Assembly: GCA_035772405.1 (NCBI GenBank)
Contig: JAYKKM010000159.1
Span: forward strand, 1,053,501-1,117,500
Direction of reading: 5' to 3'
Length of the DNA: 64,000 nt
Source: Chrysogorgia sp. JL179-B06
Lineage: Eukaryota; Cnidaria; Anthozoa; Scleralcyonacea; Chrysogorgiidae
Shown: piece by piece, positions 1 to 11,277 of the stretch
How the letters are laid out: every line of letters begins with the position of its first letter
How positions within the stretch are numbered: the first letter of the stretch is position 1
Position numbers and translations under genes: made by a program
The notes under the pieces: model-generated
Database searches by the model: none
Seen by the model: only the letters and a program-made list of their open reading frames with translations
Told to the model about the DNA's origin: nothing

Positions 1-104
1 TCTGGGCGGGTGCAACGAAACTTGTTTTCCAGTCCTTTTCTGGCGAGTGGCTGATGGCCTAAACATGCCACCAATGCATACCCCATCTCCGTAGGCAATA
101 TGCG

Positions 105-124
105 CGCCAGCGGGCGTCTTGTTA
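105..124 (+). repeat. Hairpin plus TCTTGTTA motif, copy 1
   Basis: CGCC (105-108) can pair with GGCG (113-116) and is followed by TCTTGTTA. The same arrangement recurs at 2707-2727. A short GC hairpin just inside a fixed end resembles a Helitron 3' terminus, but the tail reads CTTG rather than the usual CTRR, so this assignment is only a suggestion. Confidence 0.35.
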
Positions 125-666
125 ATCTTTATTTTAATCTTTATTTTGTGGCACTTGCTCTTTAGTCTTTTCGTAAAGAGAAATGCCCTTTTGGTAAAAA
201 GAAAAGAGAAACACCCTTTTTGTAAAGAGAAAATAGAAATGCCCGTTCGAAATTGCCTCTTCACTCTTCAGGTAAAAGATACGCTGATTTTGTCGTCGAC
301 TAAATTAGTAGATTAGCGAGCGAGACTATGAATGTGGGATTACTACACATGCGCAGTCAAGTGATCTCCCAATCTCGTGGGGAAACTGAGACTCTGGGAT
401 AATCCATCGCCGGAAACAGAAAAACATTGTTCCGGTTACGAAGAACGCATGCGTGACAATAAACCGGGAGGCCTGCGAACAAGCATTTACTTTTCTTTTT
501 ACTTGGGTTACTGTGGTAACCGAGTCTAGGTTTACCGTCCGTTTCTTTCATGTCGTGGTACCCAGGCTCCCAGGTTTGGTCGCGATTTTTGCAATTCTTG
601 CGTATAACCAATATAACAATATTTCCCGAGTAGAGGTTATTAGTGGCAACTATCTATCTTCGAGAT

Positions 667-791
667 TATCTTCACAAACACAGTTTAATTACAATGTTTA
701 GCGTGCTTTTGGCAACTGTCTGGTTTTCTATTCATTCCATTGCTGATTGGTACTCTATCTTCACAAACGCAGTTTTATAATTACAATGTTT
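667..791. repeat. Short direct repeat pair
   Basis: Two near-identical segments of about 35 bp, both reading tatcttcacaaac then acaatgttta, lie about 90 bp apart (near 667-700 and 757-791). Origin unknown. Confidence 0.5.
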
Positions 792-1863
792 ACGGTAAGA
801 TACCATATTTACATTTTGTTTATAAATTACGGAAAGTTCATCATATACAATTGCTTCGTTCTATTTTAAAACCTTATTTAATTTGATAACAATCAACAAG
901 TACACGCAATATAAACCTACGAAATTATATTTAAAGAGATTTTTGAGCAACCTGATTTGTATTTTAAATGTGGTATCAACTATCAAAACTCAAAAGTGGA
1001 CGGGTATTCTATAATTGCTCCTTGAGCACATTGAATAACGAACCTTCCTTCAGCCAGGATTTCAGCCCAGCCTCAAATATTATAAAACAAATCTCTTAGA
1101 AATTGACATTGTGATTAGTATATATATTTATATAGCTAAAGTTCAGCCATGACAATGTTGGACTCAAATGTGTTCATGTAATCAGCACTATAATCACTCA
1201 CAACTATAGGGCAAAGTTTCTTTGTGGATTCCTACACAAGACACTGGTTCAGGGGCCAGGACCCAAAGCATGGCTAACCATAACCATTTTGGTTGTGCAT
1301 ATATCAAGAAACAGCTGCAGGCACATTTTAAGACCAGTCCTGGTTATAACTTACAATGACGTTCAGTCCTGCATGGTTCCCATATATCCAGTACTGTATT
1401 TATTATACATACTTGTGAAATGGCAATGTGAAATATATTTCACTGAAAAAATATATTGTACCCGCTTCCAGTATATCTAGTATTGGTAATCAGAATGCCA
1501 AATTTGTAATAGACCTTGATGGCTGAGCTACAGTACTAGTGGTCTATTGGTGTTAGACCAGGAATATTCCTATCTTGACCAATCAGAAGCCACAAAATAT
1601 TCACACTGCAAGCAAAACCTGAAATCTAGCCAAACATGGTGTCTGCTAAAATTTGTATATGAGTGATGAAATAAATATGAAAACATGTACGGTAATGGAA
1701 AATTGTTCAGTTTGACATTTTCGAATAAGAAAATGAATTTGCTTGTCTATGGAGTATATCTACACCAAATTTGACATAGACAGAACTTCACTGCCATAAT
1801 TCCCATCACTGGCATATTATGGCCATTGAAAATATCATCATTATTACAAACTCAGTGGAATTT

Positions 1864-2150
1864 CAAGTCGCCATTCATGCAGCCAAAGAAATTACCGTTA
1901 TTCCAATGTCCACCAAAATAACTTTGCTTTATAATTACCACTTGCTGGAATCGATGGAATGTATTGTGATTGTAACAATACCATATCAAATCAAGCCACT
2001 GCCATTCATACATCCAAAGAAATTACTGTTATTCAAATGTCCACCAAATGCTTTAACCATGCATGCTTGAATCAACGGAAACATTAAAGTGATTGTAACA
2101 TTGCCATTATCAAACTAAGCGACTGTCAACAAATGTCAAAGCCACAAACT
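1864..2150 (+). repeat. Degenerate tandem repeat, about 127 bp period
   Basis: The segment beginning tcaagtcgccattcatg (1864) recurs at about 1991 with roughly 85 percent identity, including the shared core caaagaaatta and aatgtccaccaaa. A weaker third trace follows after 2101. Open frames across it are by-products of the repeat. Confidence 0.55.
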
Positions 2151-2706
2151 GGATTCATTGCATATGTTTCGCCATTCCATGCATCTCTCTTTTACATATT
2201 CTAGCTATTAAAGAAGACTATAAATGCCAAAATGGTCTGAATATATCGAACCGAGTATGACTGTGTCTTTAGATAAAGAATGAACATGTTCGGGGTACGA
2301 GGTTGCATGTTCTGATGCCATGGCAATTGACATACATCTACTGATGTATTGTATTGTATAAATCGTTATCCTGGTCCAAATATCCAATGAAAATTGTGAA
2401 CACTATCAAAACAGTATATAAACAGCAACTAGAATATAAGTACACAAAATGTCACAATACTGTGTCATGTACTTCACTTCAGTTAATTGACAGTAAAATA
2501 GCATGTACAGTATTAGTATATGAATTATATGTTGTCCCGATCTTGGTTCTCCATACATGTATAATATTAATAAATAAATAAATTATCCTTTGTAATATGT
2601 TGTAATAATTAATAAGACAAGTGAGTGGGTTTTCTAATTCTAACTGTCTAACATATGCGCGCCATATGTCCCTAAATTTGTCCACTAATGAAGTAACCCG
2701 AGTTAA

Positions 2707-2727
2707 CGCCTAGCGGGCGTCTTGTTA
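2707..2727 (+). repeat. Hairpin plus TCTTGTTA motif, copy 2
   Basis: CGCC (2707-2710), a 5-nt loop, GGCG (2716-2719), then TCTTGTTA. It matches the arrangement at 105-124, and AGCGGGCGTCTTGTTA is identical in both. GGGCGTCTTGTT also appears on the minus strand near 12958-12972 without the hairpin. Confidence 0.35.
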
Positions 2728-3253
2728 TATCATAATTTGTCGGACGAGGATTAACACCACCCAGGCTTGTACGGCACCTATGCATGCTTGCGCTTGTTGC
2801 TCGTGAAAACCAGGCTTTAATTATGAAACAGGTTCAATAGATTATCGGCATTAGATTATCGGTTGATAGACACACATCGATTCTGAATTTATTTCGAACG
2901 TATCATACGTAATTCTCGCTTGAGCCAGGCGAGAAGTTCGGTTAATAAACTCAGCAGACTTCGGCGGACAACGTGTGAAACTTAATTTCAACACTTTGTC
3001 ATCTTGCCACAGGGGCCTGGCAATCTGCTATTATTATGCTTACAAACTAAGGTACTTTATAACAAAATAAACATTATAATCTCCGGGCAAGCATTTTTGT
3101 AGTCTATGGAAAGCTTTTCGTTCGAATGAAAAAGCCCAAACACGTAAAAATCGCGTTGCAAACAGAACGAGAACGCCTGCGGTTTAATTCTCCTGGGACT
3201 GTAAAAATTATTCATCTACAGTTTTAAAGCCTAGTTCCCACTTGTCGTAAGAA

Positions 3254-3386
3254 TCGTAACGCAGCGACATACGCAAGCGCAGTAAACGCTTCATGGTAGA
3301 TGAACTTCTTTGAATTTAGGAAGAACAAAAGAGTTCAATTGACCACGAAGTGCTTATCTGCGCTTGCGTATGTTGCTGCGTTACGA
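3254..3386. repeat. Fold-back element (MITE-like)
   Basis: The left arm 3254-3282 and right arm 3358-3386 are inverted copies with 28 of 29 bases matching (left begins TCGTAACGCAGCGACATACG). About 75 bp separate them. There is no coding capacity. It is most likely a small non-autonomous fold-back or MITE; target-site duplications were not clear. Confidence 0.65.
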
Positions 3387-3484
3387 TTTGAACGGACCGG
3401 TTCAGTGTTTGTTTATATTCAACGCGCGTTGGCTTGACGCGTTTATATATTTTAGTTCATATATTCCTAGTCAGGGTTTTACAG

Positions 3485-3582
3485 GAAGTTTTCTTGAAGC
3501 TGCAGAGAATGTATTCTTCGATTCAAACGCTCAACTTCATTCAAACAAAAGCGAGAATAGCGGACGAAGATACAGAGTACAG
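3485..3582 (+). CDS. Candidate internal exon (unrecognised)
   Basis: A 98-nt segment is bounded by ttttacag at its 5' side and acag|gtgaat at its 3' side. One frame is open throughout: it has two leading bases, then 32 codons starting SFLEAAENVFFDSN, and leaves in phase 0. The composition is protein-like and the splice signals are good, but I found no partner exon and recognise no domain. The phase does not match the exon at 20972 directly. It may be chance. Confidence 0.22.
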
Positions 3583-4926
3583 GTGAATTATTTGCTATAC
3601 AGTTATGCTCCTTCATACGATTAGAAGCTATTTTAAATGCCCAGGAGCATAAAATCTTGTGTTTAACAACAATAGGTTAATTTCTAAAGGTCTCGTTTTT
3701 TTATATACATGTAGAAACGTCAGACGTTATTTAAGCCGAATACGTTGAACGTTTTCTTGAGAAATAGTCGATCGGAGAAGCTCTACGATACAACAGAAGA
3801 AAGATAAATCTGGCAAAAAATAGTGGAAATCGAACATACCGATCGCTTAGTGACTGTCAACACTTATCCGCCGCCAAACGTGAAGAAATTTGTAATTTAA
3901 TTAACGCCGCAGGAGATAAGCCTTCATAATTAGTTTACCTATTTGTCTACAATATTTACTCGAGAATATATATTAACAGTTGGCTTCAATAGAGCACCTA
4001 AAGCCGTATTCGCAAAAACATAGTTGATTGGTCATCTGTGTATGAAAGTGCGCACAACGTTTAGTATCGGCATTCCCCATAATACGGTTTGCCGTTGTTG
4101 TTTACACGCGTCCACATAAGGACGTGCGTAAGTTAAGTGTAAGTAAAGTCCGCACAACACCGCGCATGCAAGTATGTGTGTGTGTGTGTGGGGGTGGGGG
4201 GGGTGGGGGGGGGGGGGGGGGGGGTGGGGTGGTACTGATGTCGACAAACAGGTAATCAGTGACCGCAAATTCGTGAAATCTAGAAGCTCGTAAAGACAAT
4301 TTGCAGCAATTTGAGCAAACTTTTTCATCTAATTCTACAGCGAGCGTATCTAGTACTGACAGAAGGGTCTGGGAATGATATAACACTTGCATGGCAAGGG
4401 ATTAGGGGTTGGCTAACACTTCAGGCATTTCAGGCTACACCCGTTTGTAAAGTCTCCTGTAGATGAAGCCCGTAAGTAGATACAATTAAGTAGCTTCTCT
4501 CTTAGCCTCTATAGTCGTACTAATACAATTGGAAAATTTAGCAACACTTGTCCTGATTTTTGGGGGGACACAAAAATGTGGGTGGTCTGAAGCCCCCCAG
4601 TTCCTACGCCTATGTATAAAGCGTAATAATTCAAGAACGAGATTACATATAAAAAGCGTGTAAAAGCCATTTTTCATTATTTTAAGAGTTTCTAATACAA
4701 TCACAATAAACTGGGGCGAATTTTCATTTCATAGACACTTTAAAGGCACCGCGTCAATATAATGATAAATAGTCTCCATGGCAGTGATCCCATAGTGGGG
4801 ATAAATGCCCCAGTATAAATGATTAATACTAATATTTCAGTTAGTATTACAGATTTGGATTTATCGTTTTTCACAGTTTAGATAACATAGTCTTTTTGTA
4901 ATTTTTTTCATAAAAATGGGCCTCCC
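3583..4926. other. Non-coding stretch with poly-G tract and MITE end
   Basis: No convincing coding sequence. Proline-rich frames on the minus strand come from the GT/G tract at 4172-4234. The segment ending ccccagttcctacgcctatg (to 4614) looks like the terminus of a transposon family whose other member is at 38306-38970. Confidence 0.5.
4172..4234 (+). repeat. (TG)n and poly-G low-complexity tract
   Basis: A (TG)n run passes directly into about 45 bases that are almost all G with isolated T. The + strand is rich in runs of three or more G and could form G-quadruplex structures. Length may be unreliable in assembly. Confidence 0.85.
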
Positions 4927-7129
4927 TTGGTCACACCCCAATCGCATGCTCATTACTCATTGACAAGGCAGACCCAGACCCACATGTTCGAATCTTGTAG
5001 ACAGTTTAAAAATTATAATGCCAACCATTTTAGAGCGGATTTAAGTGAAATTATGAATTATAATGTCACGTCAAATGACCCCAATCTATTGTGGCATGAT
5101 TGGAAAACTAAGTTTGTTGAAATTGCAGATAAACATGCACCAATTAGGCAACGTCGAGTAAAATGCGAGTATAAGCCTTGGCTTACTAACGAAATTAAAA
5201 AACTGAGCTACCATAGGGATTATCTAAAAAGACAAGCCGTTAGATTGGGGTCTTCATATTATAACGATGCTTATAAAAGGTGTAGAAACGACCTTAACAA
5301 ACTAATTCACTCTACTAAAGAGCAATATTTTAAAACAAAATTAAGCAAAGCTAAAAATAGCAAAGAAAGCTGGCAAGCTATTAATGAATTGTTAAATAAG
5401 AAATCCAAGACCACGCAAGTCAAACAATTGAACGCTAATGATCAAATTTTAACTGGAGATAAAGATATTGCTAATGGATTTAATAAATATTTTTCAACAA
5501 TTGGCTCTAAATTAGCTGATAATATTAAAGACAGTGATATTGATCCATTGAGCTTTGTGACTCCTGTTGAAAACTCGTTCTATTTCAGAAATGTGACCAG
5601 TCTGGAATTAATGAACACTTTAAGCCAGTTAAAAACTAAAAAATCATCAGGTATTGATGGTATCAGTATGAAGCTATTAAAAGACGCTGGTGAAACTATT
5701 ACTGAGTCGCTATTGCGCATTTATAATCTGTCACTTCAGACAGCAATCTTCCCTGAGGACTGGAAATTAGCTAAAGTTTCGCCAATCTTAAAGGAAGGAG
5801 ATAAAACTGATTGTGGTAACTATCGACCAATTTCGGTAATCTCTGTTGTCGCTAAACTTTTTGAGAAATTGGTATGCAAACAGCTAAGATTATTTATGAC
5901 TGAAAATAATATCCTCGTTGAACAGCAGTCTGGTTTCCGGTTACAACATTCTACCGAAACTACGTTGCTTAGTTCTACGAATGAATGGCTATACAACATG
6001 GATAAAGGTATGATTAGCGGTGTCCTGTTTTTAGATCTCAAAAAAGCATTCGATACTGTTAATCATGAGATCCTTATCTCAAAACTTGAATTTTATGGTA
6101 TAAGAGGGAACACTCTCGAATGGTTTAAGTCCTATATCGGGAACAGAAAACAAATTTGTGTAATAAACGGCAGATCATCCGATACAGGAGAAATTGGTTG
6201 TGGAGTACCACAAGGATCTAACCTTGGTCCCATCCTTTTTCTCCTGTATATAAATGATTTACCGAATTGTTTGGAAAAAACTGAGGCGACTTTATTCGCT
6301 GATGATACGAATCTCACTTGTAAAGGTAATAATTCCCATGAGATACAAAATAAACTTAATAATGATCTCGATAATGTTCACCAGTGGCTTATGGCAAATA
6401 AACTCACACTCAATAAAACTAAAACCGAATTTATGATTATTGGCTCCAAATATCATCTGGCCTCAATTAACGAAAGCCCTGAAATAAGCATAGGGGGTGA
6501 TAAAATCAAACAAGTCCCCCATAAGAAATCACTTGGTGTAACTCTTGATGAACAGCTGAAGTGGGGAAAACACAATGAAGTACAATGTAAGAAAATTTCA
6601 AAAAACATTGCTTTACTTCGAAGGGCAAAATCATTTGTTCCCCAAAAAATTCTAATAAATATGTATAATGCTTTAGTGTTGCCTCACTTCAGATATTGCT
6701 CAACTGTCTGGAACGATGGTTGTATTACTCATATTAATAAACTTTCAAAACTACAAAGGAGAGCGGCGCGTGTTATAACTGGTGATACTTACAATGTTCG
6801 TTCCACTGAAATTTTAGAAAAACTTGGTTGGATGTCAATTCACGAGATTCTAGGAAATCGTCAAACTTTGATGACATTTAGAGCATTGACATCGAAATTA
6901 CCAAATTATCTTGTTGACTTATTTAATACTTGTGATAATGAAAATTACAATTTACGAAGTAATGGCACTAAACTTACTTTGGCAAAACCAAATACTAATT
7001 TAATACCTTAAAAGAAGTTACTCATATAGGGCTGCAATTTCGTGGAACGAACTGTCCAATGAAGTAACTGACAATTATCAAAGTCTATCTATCTCGTCAT
7101 TCAAACGACGACTTAAGAATCTTTCATAA
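4927..7129 (+). pseudogene. LINE-A: CR1/L2-like reverse transcriptase, 5'-truncated
   Basis: A frame of 694 codons (4927-7011) covers the end of the linker and a complete reverse transcriptase. Visible landmarks are SSGIDG near residue 240, NYRPIS near 299, DLKKAFDTVNH near 369, GVPQGSNLGP near 426 and the catalytic FADD near 457. A C-terminal LINE domain follows. The apurinic endonuclease that should precede it is missing, so the copy is 5'-truncated near 4940; the first methionine is not the native start. After the stop at 7009-7011 the normal ending (SYSYRAAISWNEL and SFKRRLKNLS) continues in another frame to 7129, so one small indel broke the C terminus. Family knowledge: RT and endonuclease act together in target-primed reverse transcription. 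This is the best-preserved LINE here; it probably cannot move by itself. Confidence 0.9.
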
Positions 7130-7308
7130 TTGAATAGCTGACGACTTGTAATATAATTGTATATATTGACTTACATTTGTATTTTTATTTTAGTATTGTT
7201 TATTGATATATTTATATAGTTAGGTTTATGATGTATTTATTTTTAACTATAATAGCACGGCCCTTTGAAAAACAGTTTTACTGAATAGGCTACCGTGTAT
7301 AAATAAAT

Positions 7309-7332
7309 TTAATTAAAGATTAAAGATTAAAT
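7309..7332 (+). repeat. (ATTAAAG)n tail of LINE-A
   Basis: About three units of ATTAAAG follow the LINE-A 3' untranslated region. Short tandem repeats in place of poly-A are typical at the 3' end of CR1/L2-type LINEs and fix the element's right edge near 7332. Confidence 0.75.
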
Positions 7333-7354
7333 TGCGGACCTATTTTTTCGCTTT

Positions 7355-9262
7355 TTAATAATAATAAACACAACCCAAAACGCTTTTGGTCTGTCTTCAA
7401 GCTTTCTTCAAAAAAGGGTAATCTGCCTCAATCAATCTCTACGGCAAATTCCTCCAACCACCATGGTAGATCTATTGCCTCTGATCCAAACACAATCGCA
7501 GACCTCTTTAATCGCTATTTTAGCTCCATATACCACACCAAAACAATCTTGTCGATAAACGAGGCATATAACAATTTTCCTTCCAACCAACATAATCTAT
7601 CTGACATGACATTAAGCTCATACCTGAAGAGATTACCAACTTCCTTAAAAAGCTAGATGTTCACATAGCCACAGGACCTGATGGCATACCCATCAGAATT
7701 TTGAAAGAATGCACTGAACAGACCCCCCCCCCCCCCACTTTGTACCCTTTTTAACTTATAATTGGAATCCGCGTCATTTCCTTGCCAATATTGTCCCGGT
7801 ATTCAAGAAAGGCGACAACGAGTGTGCTGAAAACTATCGACCTATTTGCCTTATTTTTAACATCTCTAAGTTGCTAGAACGTTGCGTGCTGAACAAGATA
7901 AGAGAACACTTACTGGAGTTTATAAATCCTAACCAACACGGCTTCATTCCTGGAAAAACATGCACCACCCAACTCCTACAAGTCTTGAACCATATCGGTA
8001 AACAAACTGACATAATATACTAGTACATGTCCAAACCGTTTGACGAAATGCGTCGTAGCGTGATACTCGAGAAGCTACGAGAAATCAACACCCACGGCAA
8101 TCTCCACTCGTGGTTTAGTTTGTACTTGCTACGACGCACATAGCGTCGCATAGGACGCACATAGCGTTGCACGACGCATATAGTGCACCATACCTGGAGC
8201 GATGTCATCTACTCTACCAATATCATCAGGGGTACCACAAGGATCGATACTAGGACTCATATTATTCCTACTGTACGTCAATGACCTATCAGACTGTACG
8301 CTATCCTCAAGTACTACTTGTTTTGTCCCATACACACCGAAAAGACTAACAAGAACCTGCTCGAATATTAACCTGCAACAATATCGCCCGTGTAAATGCA
8401 AATCACTAACTTTCCATCGTTCCTATGTTGTCACTTTCATTTTCTTTAAAAAACAGTCTCCTAAAATACAGTACTATCATGCAGCAGTGGAGATATGTTA
8501 ATTGTTATCTGATGTACTAATTGCAAACTACACGAAAACTAAAGTAATGCATTTTGGACCCAATCAACGCCTTGTAAGATCGGATAAGCCTGTGCTATCA
8601 CTATCTGGAATCCTTCTAGAACTAACTCAGTCTGTAAAGTACTTAGGATTATCGTTTAACTGTGCTATGACATGGCATGACCATATTGATGCTGTTGCAT
8701 CAAAAGTATATAGACCTTAAAAGTATCTATGCCTCCTTAGTAGGATCAGGAAATACCTTAGCGTATATACCTGCATGTAAACACTTACATAGGACTATAA
8801 TGCAACCACTGTATGAATACTGTGAAGTAATATGGTCCAACTCAGACAAGACATAACTTGATAGACTACTTAGATTGCAGAAGATAGGATCCAGGATTAT
8901 ACTAAAAAAAATCCAGAGAAGAACGTACAGAACAACTGTTTAGAGAGCTATACTGGATTTCATTATATGACCGTTGGAATTTTCATCAATGTCTAACAGT
9001 ATTCAGATACCTTAAGGGCTTTTGTCCCCTTATCTATAAGGAATTTATTCTGTATTAACTCTGATGTACAATACCCGTAATAGATCTAACATCCATATGA
9101 TTAAAATAACATCTAAATCCGGCTACAAGTCTTTTTCTTATTCAGCTGCAAAACTATACAATAATCTTAATCCATATATCAAAAATTCTAATAGCATTCG
9201 TGCATTCACTGCCAACTATTGGTTAGAGTCAAGATATCAATGTAAATTGTAATTTTTTAGAA
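7355..9262 (+). pseudogene. LINE-B: decayed reverse transcriptase
   Basis: Fragments in shifting frames follow LINE order: NPKRFWSVFK and FNRYFSSIY (7355-7540), TGPDGIPIRIL (7670-7710), NYRPIC and GFIPGKTCTTQLL (7830-7985), GVPQGSILG (8228 on), KTKVMHFGPNQ with KYLGLSF (8525-8660), and a C-terminal YNTRNRS to YSAAKLYNNL ending near 9252. The stretch that should carry FADD is lost around 8310-8340. A run of 14 C at 7723-7736 and a small minisatellite near 8120 interrupt the frame. The 5' endonuclease half is absent. It is an old, inactive copy that abuts the tail of LINE-A. Confidence 0.85.
8119..8190 (+). repeat. Three-unit minisatellite inside LINE-B
   Basis: About three units of acgacgcacatagcgt with small changes lie in tandem inside the decayed LINE-B frame, probably a local slippage expansion. 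Confidence 0.55.
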
Positions 9263-9439
9263 CCGTTAGTTTAATATGACAATGAGTTTAATGGTTCGCC
9301 GAGCAGTGAAAACAAATCAGACTTAGAACACTTTCTTATTGAGAGAAAACATCAACCAAATAAAATCTGATTATTCACCGGAATATTAATAGCCTCAAAA
9401 ATAAATTAAACGAATTGAAAACACTTAACAATCAAATCA

Positions 9440-10545
9440 AGTGTTATCTTCGCCTCCGAAACAAAAATTGACGTATCTTACCCAAATACAAAGTTTAAAC
9501 TACGGGGCTACCATATTTATCGTCGTGATCACGTGAATTGTGGCGGAGTACTAATTCCTTATTTCTCATCAACGCTTCCCACCAAGCAAATAAAGCTCCC
9601 CAAAAAAGTATAAAACATGCGAAGTATTAGTAATTGAGACAAAATTAGACAATAACGATATTTTATTTGTTGGAATTTATAGACCACCAAAACAACGTGG
9701 TGGGGGTTCTTCTTCGAGGTATATAGAGAAGGTTGAAGAGGAATTAAACGATATCGCTATGTGGGCATCTCTGCAGAAACAATCGGTAGCAATAGTTGGC
9801 GATTTGAAGATATACTGAAACCTGAAACGAGGGAAGGAAAAATTCTAACAGACCTCGAAGACGTACAAAATTCAATGTATGATACAAGATCCCACAAGAA
9901 TAACCCAAACATCGGCCATGCTTATCGACGTAATATTGACAAATAAACCTGAAATGTTCAAAAAATGTTTGACCCGATATTAAGCGATCATCAGCTAATA
10001 TATGGAATATCCGATAAACCTAAATTGATTACCTTTCGAAGTGATAAGAACAGTAATCTCAATCGGCTTAATGAAGATTTAAAAAATGACCCTTGTGTTT
10101 TAGAAGAGATTTTTGATAATATTGACGATCAATACTTACACTGGAAAACGATGTTTGAAGAAATAATACAAGATCATATACCGCTAAAGAAAATGAGGGT
10201 AAGAGAGAAAGATATCCCATAAATGAACTAGGAATGGAAAAATGCTATACGATGATAAGAAAATATACAAATATACGCCAAGCATCGTACACCCGAAAAT
10301 TGGGAGTTAAAGTGAAAGTGGAGAAATATTGCAACGAATGAGAGGAGAAAGCCATAAAAACGTATTGGAAAATAAAAGCTGATGAGCTAAAGCTTAAGCC
10401 GAAAGAATTTTTCAAAACATTTAAACCGTTCCTTAGTGATAAAGTCAAAGAAGATGGTAATATAAACATACATAATGGAAAAACAGAAACAGATCAAGGA
10501 AAAGTAGCCGAAGAATTGGCAAATTATTTTTCCGCAGTGGCAAAG
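9440..10545 (+). pseudogene. LINE-C: endonuclease half of an L2/CR1-like LINE
   Basis: Apurinic-endonuclease-like pieces occur in order: SETKIDVSYPNTKF, GYHIYRRDHVNCGGVLI, VGIYRPPKQRGGG, VAIVGDLK, GKILTDLEDVQ, then ILSDHQLIYGI (about 9981 on), the conserved SDH of the nuclease. A linker follows (KNAIR, YWKIKADELKLKPKEFFKTFKPFL, ANYFSAVAKLF), ending near 10545. Many stops and frameshifts separate the pieces. No reverse transcriptase of the same family follows; sequence switches to another LINE at about 10546. Inactive. Confidence 0.8.
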
Positions 10546-11150
10546 TTATTCGCGTATCAAAAAGTTTCTTAGTCTAGATACTGCTTTTGTTACATCAAAA
10601 CTGGACAACTGCAATGCACTTTTGTATGGCCTTGCTAAATATAAGATCCAGCGCCTGCAATACGTAGTACTTAATTCTGCTGCAAGACTTGTTACACTAT
10701 CTGGGAAATACGAACATATAACTCCTGTTCTAATGGAACTTAACTCGTTACCAGTTGAGAAGCACATAGAGTTTAAGATTCTGCTATACACGTACAAAGT
10801 AGTGTATGACACTTATCTATCTTGAAGAAATTTTAGAACTATACAGACTAGCTCGCAGCCTTAGATCAGATAATAAGCTGCTACTGATGAGGCAACCTTA
10901 CAATTTAAAATCTTACGGCTATAGAGTACTTTTTTAGTTTGCGCCCCTCAGCTCTGGAATGCCCTTCCATTAGAGCTGAAGGGGTGTCAATCTGTAACAA
11001 GTTTTATAAAAAGGCTCTGAAGAAGTTTTTATTCAAGGAAACATTTTTTAACTTTTGTAAATTTAACCTTAAATTTCGATTATTTATATGTAATAGATTT
11101 AGATATGTGTAGATGTGAAGTGCTTTTGGACTTTTAAGGAATTAGCGTTA
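10546..11150 (+). pseudogene. LINE-D: C-terminal end of another LINE
   Basis: The frame reads LDNCNALLYGLAKYKIQRLQ, then NSAARLVTLSGKYEHITPV and LNSLPVEKHIEFKILLYTYK (10600-10800), the familiar C-terminal region after the reverse transcriptase of many animal LINEs. Further pieces (PQLWNALPLELK near 10945) reach the usual end. Stops are frequent. It is a heavily 5'-truncated copy whose 3' end lies at or just before the (TTA)n tract at 11161. Confidence 0.8.
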
Positions 11151-11159
11151 TAGAAATAA

Positions 11160-11160
<1 letters not shown>

Positions 11161-11192
<32 letters not shown>
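11161..11192 (+). repeat. (TTA)n microsatellite
   Basis: Eleven units of TTA. It could be the 3' tail of LINE-D, or the target tract on the 3' side of the minus-strand LINE that follows. Confidence 0.9.
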
Positions 11193-11277
11193 TAATTTCG
11201 TAGCCAGATCAAAAGGTAAAGTCTGGCCAATGAAACATTCCCACCAATAATTGTTGGGACGTTAACTGATTTTCTTT

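Larger units (their letters stand above)
1..3248. other. AT-rich non-coding stretch
   Basis: No reading frame here resembles a known protein, and no splice-bounded coding segment stands out. It holds short direct repeats, listed separately, and two copies of a hairpin-plus-TCTTGTTA motif about 2.6 kb apart. I see no RNA gene. Confidence 0.5.

Noticed and set aside
4032..4392. Proline/histidine-rich minus-strand frames
   Set aside because: Products of the poly-G and GT tract.
10379..10415. CTGATGA followed by a hairpin and GAAA
   Set aside because: It lies within the LINE-C coding trace (KADELKLKPKEF); stems I and III do not pair, so this is coincidence.
10880..10910. CTGATGAGG near 10885
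   Set aside because: No GAAA partner or stem I; coding remnant of LINE-D.
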